The notes under the pieces: generated by a model | Seen by the model: only the letters and a program-made list of their open reading frames with translations | What the model was told of the DNA's origin: nothing | The model's database searches: none | In this document: positions 21,514-29,765 of the stretch, piece by piece | How positions within the stretch are numbered: position 1 is the stretch's first letter | Layout of the letters: the number at the start of each line of letters is the position of its first letter | DNA from: a virus | Virus record (IMG/VR): IMGVR_UViG_3300020020_000035 | Span: 1-55,664 of that record | Strand: one strand, 5' to 3' | DNA: 55,664 nucleotides | Program-made: the position numbers and the translations under genes

Positions 21514-21725
21514 GCGTCGCGAAGAAGCTCCGCCCTGCTCCCGAGACCGCCAAGCGCGGCCGGGGGCGGCCCCGCGTCGACAACGCCACGACGACGCACA
21601 TCACGCTGAAGGTGTCGGAGGCGGACAGGGAGGCGTGCGAGCGGGCCGCCCGCGTCGAGGGCAAGACGCTCTCCCGCTGGGCCCGCGACGCGCTGCTCCT
21701 CCGGGCTGCGGCCCACGGCGAGTAG
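21510..21725 (+). CDS. Ribbon-helix-helix DNA-binding protein
   Basis: This 71-residue protein starts at GTG 21510 (GTGA). A basic AT-hook-like KRGRGRPRV at about residues 14-22 precedes an Arc/CopG-type fold: THITLKVSEADREACERAAR, then VEGKTLSRWARDAL. It probably acts as a dimeric transcription regulator. It sits beside the end of the late operon. Confidence 0.74.
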   Translation: MSVAKKLRPAPETAKRGRGRPRVDNATTTHITLKVSEADREACERAARVEGKTLSRWARDALLLRAAAHGE

Positions 21726-21741
21726 GCCCAAATGGCGAAAA

Positions 21742-21778
21742 GCCCCGCCTCCTCCGGGTAGCACGGAGAAGACGGGGC
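21742..21778 (-). terminator. Rho-independent terminator of the late operon
   Basis: Read on the minus strand, GCCCCG and CGGGGC enclose a second stem (CTCCG/CGGAG) and are followed at once by TTTT. It lies about 50 bp past the last late gene. From the plus strand the hairpin lacks a T-run but could still slow early transcription. Confidence 0.7.
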
Positions 21779-21827
21779 CTATGGCCGCCCGGGAAGGAGT
21801 GGCCCGGACGGAGCTATGTGGATGGGC

Positions 21828-22325
21828 TCACCGCGGCTTGCGCGGCGGCCTGGGGTCGTTGATCTCGACCAGTGGCCTGGACTGCTGGCGCGGGCGGTAG
21901 GCGGGCTCAGGCGGGCGATTTGGGGGCAAGGCGGCCCGCTTCACGATCTCGTGTGCCACGCCGGTCGGAATGTCCCGGTAGTCGTCGTCGTCCGCCTCGG
22001 GATGCTCGGACGGCGGGCGCGCCCGCTCGTTGCGCAGGAGGATGTCGGCCATGGCCCGGTTGTCCACGGCGCGCTTGCGCTCGTCGGTCAGCCGCTGCTC
22101 CTGGAGCTCCTCGATGCGGCGGCGCAACGACTCGACGCGGACCTCGTCGGCGGCGTGCTCGGCTTTCAGATCGGCGAGCTGGCTGGCTCGGTCCCGCTCA
22201 CGGAGGCGCCAGATCAGGATGCCGCCCACGAGCGCCATGGCCACGACCCAGCCGAGCACCGAGACCACCGAGTCAGTCGGCGGCGTCGTGGATGGCAGAG
22301 GAAGCTGGCTGAGGTGCGTTTGCAC
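21828..22325 (-). CDS. Membrane-anchored coiled-coil protein, possible i-spanin
   Basis: This 165-residue protein has one N-terminal transmembrane helix (about residues 19-40, SVVSVLGWVVAMALVGGILI). A coiled coil follows (ADLKAEHAADEVRVESLRRR and onward) with a Pro/Arg-rich tail. This layout resembles Rz-type inner-membrane spanins, and it is near the endolysin. The proline-rich end is atypical, so the spanin idea is tentative. It is the last gene of the late operon. Confidence 0.6.
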   Translation of the reverse strand: MQTHLSQLPLPSTTPPTDSVVSVLGWVVAMALVGGILIWRLRERDRASQLADLKAEHAADEVRVESLRRRIEELQEQRLTDERKRAVDNRAMADILLRNERARPPSEHPEADDDDYRDIPTGVAHEIVKRAALPPNRPPEPAYRPRQQSRPLVEINDPRPPRKPR

Positions 22326-22331
22326 GGTCGC

Positions 22332-22652
22332 TCACTGCGCGCCCGGCTGAGTCGTCTCGCGGTCCTCGTCGGTGTACGGCGGCAGGAGGCTCACGCGGCC
22401 AGCGCGCAGCGCGTCGGCCTCGGCGTCCTCGCCGCGCTTGCGCAGGAGGCGCTCGAGCGCCTTGCCCTGGACGACGAGGAGCTCCACGACGCGCGACTTC
22501 CAGGCGCTGTCAGCGAGGAGCGTGGTGCCTATCTTGCCAAGCTGGTCGCCGATGTCTTGGAGCCTGACCATCACGGCGGCTTCCGATGCGGTGAGGTGAG
22601 ACCAGTCCACGCTCGGAGGTGACGGGGCTTCGGTGTCGCGGCTATCGGTCAT
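22332..22652 (-). CDS. Hypothetical late protein
   Basis: This 106-residue helical protein (ASEAAVMVRLQDIGDQLGKI) begins at ATG 22652, overlapping the endolysin stop (ATGA). It is probably part of the lysis cassette by position. No family recognised. Confidence 0.6.
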   Translation of the reverse strand: MTDSRDTEAPSPPSVDWSHLTASEAAVMVRLQDIGDQLGKIGTTLLADSAWKSRVVELLVVQGKALERLLRKRGEDAEADALRAGRVSLLPPYTDEDRETTQPGAQ

Positions 22653-23218
22653 GAATTCTCCAGCGGGAACTCTTCGGGCTCGGCGTAGGGGCCGTTGTGC
22701 GGGCGCTTGCCGGCGCGGAGGTCGTGGATCGTGAGACCGCCGGTCCACTCAAAATGAGGCCAGTCGGTGATTGATTTGAAGTCGGCGCCGGCCGTCATGC
22801 CGACAGCGCGACCACAGCGAGCGATTGCCTCCCAGAGACCGCGCTTGCGCCCAACCGGCGCGGGCCAGCTCACCTTGCCATCAACGAGCGCTTCCTCAGG
22901 GGTGAGCCCGTACTCGTTGATCGTGACGCCATCGGGAGCGAGATCATACGCCAGCCTGTACTCATGCACCGAGAAGCCGGGCGGCGCGCGCGTGACGATC
23001 TTGCTCTCGTCCACGATGCGCCCAGCGTTGTCGCGGCCCTTGAGCCAGAGCGTCTTCTGGTATCCGGAGTCCCGGTACGCCTCGACGACCTTCACCCAGA
23101 TGCCCTCGCAGGCGAGCCGGTAGATGTGGTCGCGACACGGGAGATGGATCAGCGGGTCGAGCTGGAGGATCTTCGCCTCGCTCTTCGTCCACTGGTCGAG
23201 TGCGGCTCGGTCGTTCAT
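22649..23218 (-). CDS. Endolysin, M15 (VanY-like) peptidase
   Basis: This 189-residue peptidoglycan peptidase has the zinc site of the M15 family: His85 and Asp92 in SVHEYRLAYDLAPDG, and Asp152/His155 in DWPHFEW. It likely cuts between L-Ala and D-Glu or within the stem peptide to lyse the host. It has no signal peptide, so it needs the holin-like protein at 24391-24624 for release. Genes on either side overlap it by ATGA. Confidence 0.85.
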   Translation of the reverse strand: MNDRAALDQWTKSEAKILQLDPLIHLPCRDHIYRLACEGIWVKVVEAYRDSGYQKTLWLKGRDNAGRIVDESKIVTRAPPGFSVHEYRLAYDLAPDGVTINEYGLTPEEALVDGKVSWPAPVGRKRGLWEAIARCGRAVGMTAGADFKSITDWPHFEWTGGLTIHDLRAGKRPHNGPYAEPEEFPLENS

Positions 23219-23391
23219 TGGTCGCTCGCCTTCAGCCGTTCGATGTACTTGCGAGCATCCGCGATGTGGCCGATCGCCAGTCGCGCGAGCGCTCGTTGCT
23301 CGTCGGGTAGCTGCGGATCGTCGTACTCACCGATCGAATCGGCAACGCGCGTCAGGTAGTCGATGCAGGTCGCCAGGCTAAGCAGAGTCAT
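23215..23391 (-). CDS. 58-residue helical protein
   Basis: ATG 23391 opens a 58-residue frame (SLATCIDYLTRVADSIGEYD ... LARLAIGHIADARKYIERLK). Its stop overlaps the endolysin ATG (ATGA), and its start overlaps the previous gene by 3 bases in another frame (the shared region is short). No function recognised. Confidence 0.58.
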   Translation of the reverse strand: MTLLSLATCIDYLTRVADSIGEYDDPQLPDEQRALARLAIGHIADARKYIERLKASDQ

Positions 23392-23575
23392 TCTTCTCTT
23401 TCGCGAGCCGAGTCTTGACCATCCCGTCGAGTCGCTTCACGGACTCGAGCCGGTCCTCGATGTCGCACATGAGCTCGTACAGGATCGTCTGTTCCATGGG
23501 CGTCAGCGCAAGCGACTCGAGCCGCCCGACGATCTCCGAGAACTCCGCGCAGAGCGGACTCGTGGGCGGATTCAT
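23378..23575 (-). CDS. Small helical late protein
   Basis: This 65-residue helical protein (SEIVGRLESLALTPMEQTIL) overlaps the next gene by 14 bp and the previous one by 4 bp. No family recognised. Confidence 0.58.
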   Translation of the reverse strand: MNPPTSPLCAEFSEIVGRLESLALTPMEQTILYELMCDIEDRLESVKRLDGMVKTRLAKEKNDSA

Positions 23576-23898
23576 CTCTTGCGCGGCGGGAGCGGAGGCG
23601 GCTTGGAGCGTGGCGGTGGGCGGGAGTTCTTCGATCTGGTCAGGTCGGCTTGCCTCGACGGAAGCGGCGTGTGCTCGGGGTCCTTGGCCAGGATGTTCTT
23701 CAGCCGCGTGATGACCCGGTGGAGCTCGACGCGCTTCTTGTGCGAGTGCGAGCGATGCTCCTCGAGAAGCGCCTCGAGAACCTTCAGCTGAGCGAGCAGC
23801 TCGACGCCGCGAGTCGCCGCGCCTTCTGCGAGCGAGTACTCGGCGATCAGGAGCCCGAGTAGCTCGTCGAAGTCGGCTTGGTCGACACGGACGCTCAC
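23572..23898 (-). CDS. Helical late protein with basic Pro-rich tail
   Basis: This 108-residue protein has a long amphipathic helix (GVELLAQLKVLEALLEEHRS) and an Arg/Pro tail (RPPPRSKPPPLPPRKR). GTG 23898 is preferred, as it overlaps the upstream TGA; an in-frame start at 23919 is possible. No family recognised. Confidence 0.6.
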   Translation of the reverse strand: MSVRVDQADFDELLGLLIAEYSLAEGAATRGVELLAQLKVLEALLEEHRSHSHKKRVELHRVITRLKNILAKDPEHTPLPSRQADLTRSKNSRPPPRSKPPPLPPRKR

Positions 23899-24023
23899 CC
23901 GAGCGGCTCCGTGAGCCACTCCCAGATCGCGCCCGGGAGCACGCGCAGGAGCCGAACGCCGAGGACCACGCCGCCCGCGATGACGGCCAGCTTCCCCGCG
24001 TACTTGTTCGAGGCGATGCTCAC
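23895..24023 (-). CDS. 42-residue membrane peptide in the lysis cassette
   Basis: GTG 24023 overlaps the lipoprotein stop (GTGA). The frame gives 42 residues with one hydrophobic helix (KLAVIAGGVVLGVRLLRVLP) and ends WEWLTEPLG. It may be a small holin or antiholin; this is inferred only from size, helix and position. Confidence 0.52.
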   Translation of the reverse strand: MSIASNKYAGKLAVIAGGVVLGVRLLRVLPGAIWEWLTEPLG

Positions 24024-24394
24024 GGCTTCGGCGACCCGTCTGGGTTGCGTCCGCTCACCGCGCGCGTACCCTGCTCGATGCTCGTCGCGATGGCCGCGCC
24101 GGTGGCAAGCTGCGCAGCGATGTCCCGCGGCACGTCCTCGCCGCCCGCGGCAATCTGCTCGAGCAGCGGCTTGGCGAGATCGAAGAACGCCGCGAAGTCC
24201 TTGGCGCCCTTTGCCGCGGCGAGCGCGGCCACCTTCGCGTCACCCTCGGGGAGGTTCGGCGCGATGAAGCCGAGCACGTTCGCCGCCTGCGTGTCGACCG
24301 CGTCTATCAGGTCGAGCGTCGCGGGCCCGTGGGTGCGGACCGTGGCGCAGCCGGAGATCAGGAGCGCCGCGATCAGGATCGTGATGCGGATCAC
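24020..24394 (-). CDS. Lipoprotein of the lysis cassette
   Basis: This 124-residue protein has a signal sequence and lipobox (ITILIAALLISGC, Cys16), so it is lipid-anchored. The mature part is Ala-rich and helical. Its place between the holin-like gene and the endolysin suggests an outer-membrane spanin role, although o-spanins are usually shorter and Pro-rich. Start ATG 24394 overlaps the holin-like stop (ATGA). Confidence 0.7.
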   Translation of the reverse strand: MIRITILIAALLISGCATVRTHGPATLDLIDAVDTQAANVLGFIAPNLPEGDAKVAALAAAKGAKDFAAFFDLAKPLLEQIAAGGEDVPRDIAAQLATGAAIATSIEQGTRAVSGRNPDGSPKP

Positions 24395-24624
24395 AGTTCG
24401 TTCCCGGCTTTTGGGGAAGCGGCCGCTTTCGCCGCGGCTTTCTCGGGCCCGGGGATGTCGCCCGGTGCCGTCATGTACTTCTGGATCAGCCCGTTGATCG
24501 TGCCGAGCGAGGTGATGATGCCGAGCAGGACGACCGCAGTGGACGGGGCCAGCTGCGCGATGGTGGTCAGGACCACGCCGATGATCGCGAAGATCAGGTT
24601 CAGCTTGTTGTCGTTGAGCTTCAT
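24391..24624 (-). CDS. Holin-like membrane protein
   Basis: This 77-residue protein has two hydrophobic segments (LNLIFAIIGVVLTTIAQLA and TAVVLLGIITSLGTINGLI) and a charged Ala/Lys C-terminus. This is the size and shape of a class II-like holin that would release the endolysin. ATG 24624 is chosen because AAGGAAAA precedes it. It starts the lysis cassette. Confidence 0.7.
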   Translation of the reverse strand: MKLNDNKLNLIFAIIGVVLTTIAQLAPSTAVVLLGIITSLGTINGLIQKYMTAPGDIPGPEKAAAKAAASPKAGNEL

Positions 24625-24673
24625 GTTGGATTTTCCTTGCAGACCACGCGCAAACCAGCCGAGCCTCGGCGCC

Positions 24674-24772
24674 ATGGACCGATGGTTGCTGGCCGGAATG
24701 GCCGTCGGGTGCGTCGCCGTGGCCGTCGCGATTGCGATCGGCTGGTGGCTCGGACTCGTGACTTACGGCTAG
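24674..24772 (+). CDS. Possible 32-residue membrane peptide on the opposite strand
   Basis: ATG 24674 to TAG 24772 encodes a nearly pure membrane helix (LLAGMAVGCVAVAVAIAIGW). It fills the gap between the holin-like gene and the esterase gene. No Shine-Dalgarno sequence was seen. Such a peptide could act as an antiholin, but it could also be chance. Confidence 0.32.
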   Translation: MDRWLLAGMAVGCVAVAVAIAIGWWLGLVTYG

Positions 24773-25803
24773 AGCCCGTCGAGCAGCCCGAGCACGAGCT
24801 GCGCGTAGACGCGATGCATGTAGTCGCTCGGGTGATTGTAGTTGTTGCCGCTCTGGTCGACGTAGTTCTTCGCCGTGAGCAGCGCCTGAGATGCCGCCGT
24901 CACGTCGATCGATTCGCAGTGTCCGTCACCCGCCGCGATGGTCGCGAGCTGCGCGCCGTAGAGCGCGTGCTTGCCCGTGTGTGGCGGGTTCGTCAGCTGC
25001 GTCGGCAGCATCGACGAAAGCATGATCGCGTCCGCCGTGGCGTGAGTCCCGCGGAGGTCCGCGAGCTGCGCGGCCATGTTGGCGGCGTACGTTGCGGCGG
25101 CCACGTTCGCGGCCCCGTCGTTCATTCCCCATCCGTAGATGACGAGGTCAGGATTCTCCGGGAGAACCTGCGCGGCGTGGTTCGTTGAGCCGTAGCTCGA
25201 TTGCTGCCCGCCGACGCTCTTGTTCGCGAGCGTGACGACGGACCCGAACTTGGCCGTGAGCCGCCGCGTGACGAGCTCCGCCCACACGGGCATGTACGGC
25301 GAAATGATGTCGTACGCGCTCCCGTTCGGGAATCCGCTCGCGTTCGCGCCGACGCTGATCGAGTCACCCCATACGACGATCTTCACCGGGTTGCCGGCGA
25401 TGAGCTTCGTTCGGATCGTCGTGAGCTTCGCGGAAGCGCTCGTGGTCGGTCCTGACCACCCGCCGGCAGAGTGCGTGTACGTGACCGCGAGCTGCGCCTC
25501 GTGTAGCAGACGATTCTCGTGGACGACCGGCACACCGCCGGGCGCGAGAATCTCCGCGACGAGAGACGGCGCGATGCCGCCCGCGACCTTCTCGATCGAC
25601 TGCGTGGCCGAGTTGTACGTCCAGTCGATGCCAGCTATCAGGACGACGTCACGCCGCGCGGTCCGCACCTCCTGGATCCCAGAGATGCCGCCGGTCGGTG
25701 CGCGCAGGAGCTTTCCCTGCGCCGTCCCGCCGCTCGTGGAGAGGAGCACGACGCTCTCTCCGTAGGTCTGTGTCCCCGACCAAATCGGCGGCACGACCGC
25801 CAC
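24769..25803 (-). CDS. SGNH/GDSL esterase associated with the tail
   Basis: This 344-residue protein has an N-terminal ~135-residue domain and then an SGNH hydrolase fold. The blocks are Ser148 in VVWGDSIS, Gly199 in NKSVGGQ, Asn228 in GWGMNDG and Asp327/His330 in PSDYMHR. All four catalytic blocks are intact. It probably removes acetyl or other ester groups from host surface polysaccharide during adsorption. It starts at GTG 25803 after AAGGG and lies right after a tail-fibre gene. Confidence 0.83.
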   Translation of the reverse strand: MAVVPPIWSGTQTYGESVVLLSTSGGTAQGKLLRAPTGGISGIQEVRTARRDVVLIAGIDWTYNSATQSIEKVAGGIAPSLVAEILAPGGVPVVHENRLLHEAQLAVTYTHSAGGWSGPTTSASAKLTTIRTKLIAGNPVKIVVWGDSISVGANASGFPNGSAYDIISPYMPVWAELVTRRLTAKFGSVVTLANKSVGGQQSSYGSTNHAAQVLPENPDLVIYGWGMNDGAANVAAATYAANMAAQLADLRGTHATADAIMLSSMLPTQLTNPPHTGKHALYGAQLATIAAGDGHCESIDVTAASQALLTAKNYVDQSGNNYNHPSDYMHRVYAQLVLGLLDGL

Positions 25804-25826
25804 GCTGAGCCCTTGCGGGTTCGGGA

Positions 25827-27377
25827 TCAGCGGCGCCCGAAAGGGCGGTAATACTCGTAGCAGATGTAGTCGACGTCGACCGTCCGCGCCGTGGTCCCGC
25901 CGCTGCCTCCGCCCTTCATCTCCATGTACTCGGTGATGTTGACCGAAGTCGCGTAGCCGGTGAGCGTGCCGATGAGGATGCCATTCACGTAGGCCGAGAC
26001 GGACGAGCTACCGGACATCGAGACCAGGACGACCTCGTACCAGGTGGCCGCGCTGATCGCTGGTAGGGCCAACGTCTGCACGACGCCGCCCGTCTTCCCG
26101 CGGACCTCGAGCGTCGTCGCGCCAGACGCCACCGTGACGACGATGCCGAGACCGTCGCCGCCGGCGGTGACGTTGTCACTCCAGCCAGCCTGCCACGTGT
26201 AGATGTTCGAAGCGTCGTGAAGGTTGTTGGCCCTGAACTTGACCGCGAACCGCTGCTTGCCAAGCGTTGAAAGGCGCTCGCTCCTGCCGGCGAAGTTGAC
26301 CAACCCGGTGGTGGTCGTCCCCTTCGTCATCGTCAGGAAACCGCGCTCGGTGAGCGTGTCTCCTGTGCCGCCGTTGTTGACCGCCGCGACGGACCCGGCT
26401 CCTGAGTAGGCGTAGAGGAACGCACCGCGACCGGCGATCGTTCCCGTCGTGATATTCGCCGCCGCTGCCGGGTGGCTGTAGTCCTCGAAGATGCGCTCGA
26501 CGAGACCAGCCGCGAATCCGTGGAGCGAGGTCGGCTCAAAGACGATCGGCGTCGTGCCGAGCGTGATGCCCGCCTCGTAGCGCGGAAGCGAGAACTCGGC
26601 ACCCGCCCACACTGCGCCGTCTCCGACCTTCACGGAGAGGCCAGCGAGCGCGGCCGCGGTGGCCAGTCCAGCGACCGGCGTGAAGGCGAACGCCGACGAT
26701 GCGCCGCCGTTGGTGAAGTCGTAGACGCCCGCCTGCGTGGGGTCGCTGCCGTTCAGCGCGAGCAGGACGCGGATCGTCGCGCCTTCAGCGACCGTGACGC
26801 CGTCGAGGAGGCCGGCGGGGAGAGCTCCGTTCGCGTTGGCGGTGAGGACAGCGGCGGGGCCTGAGCCGACCGTCGCCGTGTATGCCGGCAGAGTCGCGGC
26901 GAGGATGGCCACGCGGACCTGGGGGACGAGGACGTAGTCGACGGCGCGGAGCGTGGTCTCGAGCTGAGACGCCGACGGGTTGCCCGCGTTCGCTAGGACG
27001 TACTGACGATTCGCGATCTGGAGCGCCGTCGTCGGGTCGTCGACGGTCGCGCCGATCACCTTCCCGGTGTCGTCGATCTCGACCGCGGAGCCCTGAGCAG
27101 TAGCGCCGCCTGCACCGTCGGATCGCAGGACACGGTTGTCGGAAGCGCCGAGAGCGCCGCCGATGCCGCCCGCGTCACCGGACCCGATGAGCCGCCAGCT
27201 TCCAGAGCCGGCGCCCGTCGCAATCGCAACGTAGTCTCGCAGCGTGTCGGTCTGCCGCCAGACGCGGCCCTGCGCGAGATCCGTCGCGGTCACGACGTAC
27301 GCGATACGCGCCGCCGAATTGGCGAACGCTCCGCGTAGGATCCCGTGCGTCTTGTTTGGTGTCTCGTGCTCGCTCAT
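25827..27377 (-). CDS. Tail fibre / receptor-binding protein
   Basis: This 516-residue protein has an N-terminal attachment-like part (about 1-110), a beta-rich middle, and a C-terminal jelly-roll-like domain with LamG-type features (YTWQAGWSDNVTAGGDGLGI, then WYEVVLVSMSG and YVNGILIGTLTGY). Such domains bind sugars or proteins on the host surface. The start is ATG 27377 (MSEHETPNK); a start at 27404 would add nine residues. It lies beside the esterase gene. Confidence 0.75.
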   Translation of the reverse strand: MSEHETPNKTHGILRGAFANSAARIAYVVTATDLAQGRVWRQTDTLRDYVAIATGAGSGSWRLIGSGDAGGIGGALGASDNRVLRSDGAGGATAQGSAVEIDDTGKVIGATVDDPTTALQIANRQYVLANAGNPSASQLETTLRAVDYVLVPQVRVAILAATLPAYTATVGSGPAAVLTANANGALPAGLLDGVTVAEGATIRVLLALNGSDPTQAGVYDFTNGGASSAFAFTPVAGLATAAALAGLSVKVGDGAVWAGAEFSLPRYEAGITLGTTPIVFEPTSLHGFAAGLVERIFEDYSHPAAAANITTGTIAGRGAFLYAYSGAGSVAAVNNGGTGDTLTERGFLTMTKGTTTTGLVNFAGRSERLSTLGKQRFAVKFRANNLHDASNIYTWQAGWSDNVTAGGDGLGIVVTVASGATTLEVRGKTGGVVQTLALPAISAATWYEVVLVSMSGSSSVSAYVNGILIGTLTGYATSVNITEYMEMKGGGSGGTTARTVDVDYICYEYYRPFGRR

Positions 27378-27453
27378 GGAATTGCACCTGCGGCGCTCCG
27401 GCATGGCCGGGCACCAGTGACGGTGTCGCTGGGATCTCGGAAGGAGCGCGCCG

Positions 27454-27903
27454 CTACGGCGTGTCCGTCATGGGCTCGCCGTCGTCGTTCATGGCCTCGC
27501 CGTCATCGAGCATCGCGAACGGGTTCGATCCGCCGCCGCCTGGGAACGGGTTCGTGAAGTTCGACGGACGCACTTTGATTCGTTGCTCACTCGCCGACGC
27601 GAACAGGCCTTCGGAGATGAACCGCAAGAACCAATCACGCGCGAACGGTTGAGGCGGCGTCGCGCCTGGGGCCGCCGGCAAACTCGGCTCACTGAATTGA
27701 ACGTTCAAGGCGTAGACGCCGGTGCTGATTCGCAGGAGCTCGGCGTCTGTGCCGTAGACGTACTCGGTCTCAACGCCGAGCGGCGTCCGCACCATGAAGA
27801 CGACCGTTGCCGGATCGTACATCTGCGGCGGCGCCGTGCCGGGGATACTGAAGGTAGCAGCGAAGCGCGCTTCGTCGCCGACGATGTATGACGAGCAGCT
27901 CAC
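27454..27903 (-). CDS. Small beta-sandwich tail protein with repeated acidic tail
   Basis: This 149-residue protein has an Ig-like beta domain (YDPATVVFMVRTPLGVETEY then VYGTDAELLRISTGVYAL), common in short phage tail accessory proteins. The C-terminus is MLDDGEAMNDDGEPMTDTP, a run of 7-residue units. Almost the same tail ends the gp46-like protein at 37355-37885. The start overlaps the stop of the repeat protein gene (4 bp). Function unknown. Confidence 0.65.
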   Translation of the reverse strand: MSCSSYIVGDEARFAATFSIPGTAPPQMYDPATVVFMVRTPLGVETEYVYGTDAELLRISTGVYALNVQFSEPSLPAAPGATPPQPFARDWFLRFISEGLFASASEQRIKVRPSNFTNPFPGGGGSNPFAMLDDGEAMNDDGEPMTDTP

Positions 27904-29762
27904 CCGTTGTTGTTCCTACGATGCGTGACCGAGATCGATCCAAGCGAACCGCCCCACGAAGACGTCGACGCGGCAGGCCCGTGCATCAACGTGATCGGTG
28001 CTGAGCCGACGTATCCAACCGGCGCTACAACCGTGACGACTGCCCCGGCGCGTTCACCGGATGCCGCGCCCGATACCGAGCAGGTGATCGCGAGGAACGT
28101 GCCGGCGCGTACGGACCCGGACCGTTCACCGCTTCCGCCGCTGGCAGGAAATGACCCGAACAGCGTCCGAGCCGCTCCGCTCCGCTCCTGAGACTTGGCC
28201 CCGGCTGGGGCGCACACGATCCCGACAAGCAGCGTCGTCGAGCCGCGACGCTCCGCCGAGGAGCCCGCCGCGAGCGTGAGCCGACAGAGCGTCGTCGCGG
28301 CCCCGGCTTCCGCGCCCGAGCGGGCGCCAGCCTGCGCGAGGTTCGCCCGGGTCGTGACGGAGCCGCTGCGCTCTTGGCTGGCCGCGCCCGCTGGAGAGAC
28401 TAGGACGACGTTCCCGACCAGGACCGCGCCGCGCTCTTCGGCGCTGCTGCCCCCAGCCACGGAGTGGCGCTCGAGGATTGTGCTTGCCCCGTGCCGCTCC
28501 TCCGAGCCGCGAGAGCTCGGGGAGATGGTCAGGAGGTTCAACGCGGTGATGCGCCCGCGGGATTCCTCGGAGCTTCGCCGCGCGACGGAGACGGTCAAGA
28601 TCTCGCTGGGGATACCGTGACCCTCGTCGCTCGAGGCACCAGCCTGCACCAGCCTGGCCTGGGCTGCCTCTGCGCCGGCCCGCTCTTGCCCCCGGGCGCC
28701 CGGGAGAACGGTCCTGGCGGCCAGGTTAGCGCTGCCGCCACGGGTCTCGCTGGAGCGCCCAGAGAGGGCCGCAGTGAGGCGCGTTGTCGATGCCCCGCGG
28801 CGCTCCTCGGAGGCGCGCCCTGCCGGAGCCAGGATGAGCGCCGTGGTCCGGGTGACCGCTCCTCGAGATTCCGAGGACCGAGCCCCGGATTGAAGCAGCG
28901 TCGCCCTCGAGTTCGCCGCCCCGGATTTGGCGTCGGAAGAACGGCCGGAGAGAGCGAGCGTAGCGCGCTCCGCCGTGGCTCCGCGACGCTCGCCGGCCCG
29001 TGCGCCTGATTGGGAAAACCGAATTGCCGCGCCGGCCGCGCCGCCGCGCTGCGCAGACGAAGAAGCCGCGACGGACTGGCGATTGGATAGCCCCGCCGCG
29101 CCGGAGCTGCCGCCGGAGCTGCCGCTGGCAAGGATGAGTGTCGTGCCACCGCCGCCTCCACCCGCCGCACGAATCGAGATGAGCGCGAATGCCTGGTAGC
29201 TCGCGCCGACCGTCGTCGTGCTCGAGCCAGGCGAGTCGACTACCGCGAAGTCGCACTCCTCGGCGCTCTGGACCGGATTCGGCGAGTTGTTGAGCGAGTA
29301 CGAGACGCCGCTGTCGAAAGACGGGCTGCCGATGTCCGGCACCCATCCACACGCAATACCGCCGACCCACGCATCGGACTCGGAGTCGAGCGTGATGTCC
29401 GGGCCCTGGTCGTGCTCGGCGCCGGCATCGATGACCGGGCTGCCGGTGTCGATCCCCTTGAGGAAACACACCGCGTACGCGCGCATGTCGGTGGTCCCAC
29501 CGAACGTGATGCTCAGCGTCTGCGAACCGGTAGGCGGAGAGACCAGGTACGCCACGCCGGCGTAATTCAGCGCCGCTGCCGGAGCAGTCCCAGCAGCAAA
29601 CGTGAGCGCGTTGCCGCCGAGAGTTGCTGCTGTGGCCTCGGCGCCTGCTGCACTCCAGAGGTCGAAGAAGACGAGTGCGATCTCCGCGTCGCCCGGGACC
29701 GTGATCGATGCTGGCCCGTCCCAGTGCAGCCAACTGACGGAGCCCGTGATCTCGATGGCCAT
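27900..29762 (-). CDS. Tail protein with 18 tandem ~20-residue repeats
   Basis: This 620-residue protein has three parts. An N-terminal beta-sandwich (residues 1-200: TVPGDAEIALVFFDLWSA, AYAVCFLKGIDTGSPVID) resembles fibre-base domains. A Gly-run linker (201-206) leads to about 18 tandem repeats (207-580). Their consensus is G-A-x-S-S-x-E-R-x-G-A followed by ~10 alternating hydrophobic residues, at a spacing of 19-24 residues. A short C-terminal cap follows (HGPAASTSSWGGSLGS). The pattern suggests a beta-solenoid or trimeric fibre shaft. It lies among tail-fibre genes, so it is probably a host-contact fibre. The repeat fold was not matched to a known family. Confidence 0.72.
   Translation of the reverse strand: MAIEITGSVSWLHWDGPASITVPGDAEIALVFFDLWSAAGAEATAATLGGNALTFAAGTAPAAALNYAGVAYLVSPPTGSQTLSITFGGTTDMRAYAVCFLKGIDTGSPVIDAGAEHDQGPDITLDSESDAWVGGIACGWVPDIGSPSFDSGVSYSLNNSPNPVQSAEECDFAVVDSPGSSTTTVGASYQAFALISIRAAGGGGGGTTLILASGSSGGSSGAAGLSNRQSVAASSSAQRGGAAGAAIRFSQSGARAGERRGATAERATLALSGRSSDAKSGAANSRATLLQSGARSSESRGAVTRTTALILAPAGRASEERRGASTTRLTAALSGRSSETRGGSANLAARTVLPGARGQERAGAEAAQARLVQAGASSDEGHGIPSEILTVSVARRSSEESRGRITALNLLTISPSSRGSEERHGASTILERHSVAGGSSAEERGAVLVGNVVLVSPAGAASQERSGSVTTRANLAQAGARSGAEAGAATTLCRLTLAAGSSAERRGSTTLLVGIVCAPAGAKSQERSGAARTLFGSFPASGGSGERSGSVRAGTFLAITCSVSGAASGERAGAVVTVVAPVGYVGSAPITLMHGPAASTSSWGGSLGSISVTHRRNNNG
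28023..29144 (-). repeat. Coding tandem repeats, about 18 units of ~60-66 bp
   Basis: The Glu-Arg or equivalent pair recurs at residues 258, 278, 298, 319, 339, 360, 380, 399, 421, 442, 464, 484, 504, 526, 546 and 570, a mean step of about 21. Units are diverged, so the array is old or under diversifying change. Confidence 0.75.
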
Positions 29763-29765
29763 CGT

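Noticed and set aside
28023-29144. Non-coding satellite or CRISPR-like repeat
   Set aside because: Periodicity is in the protein, units are diverged at DNA level, and the frame is intact.
28726-29733. A 335-codon minus-strand frame over the repeat protein
   Set aside because: Arg/His-rich shadow of the repeat gene; it lacks the periodic pattern.
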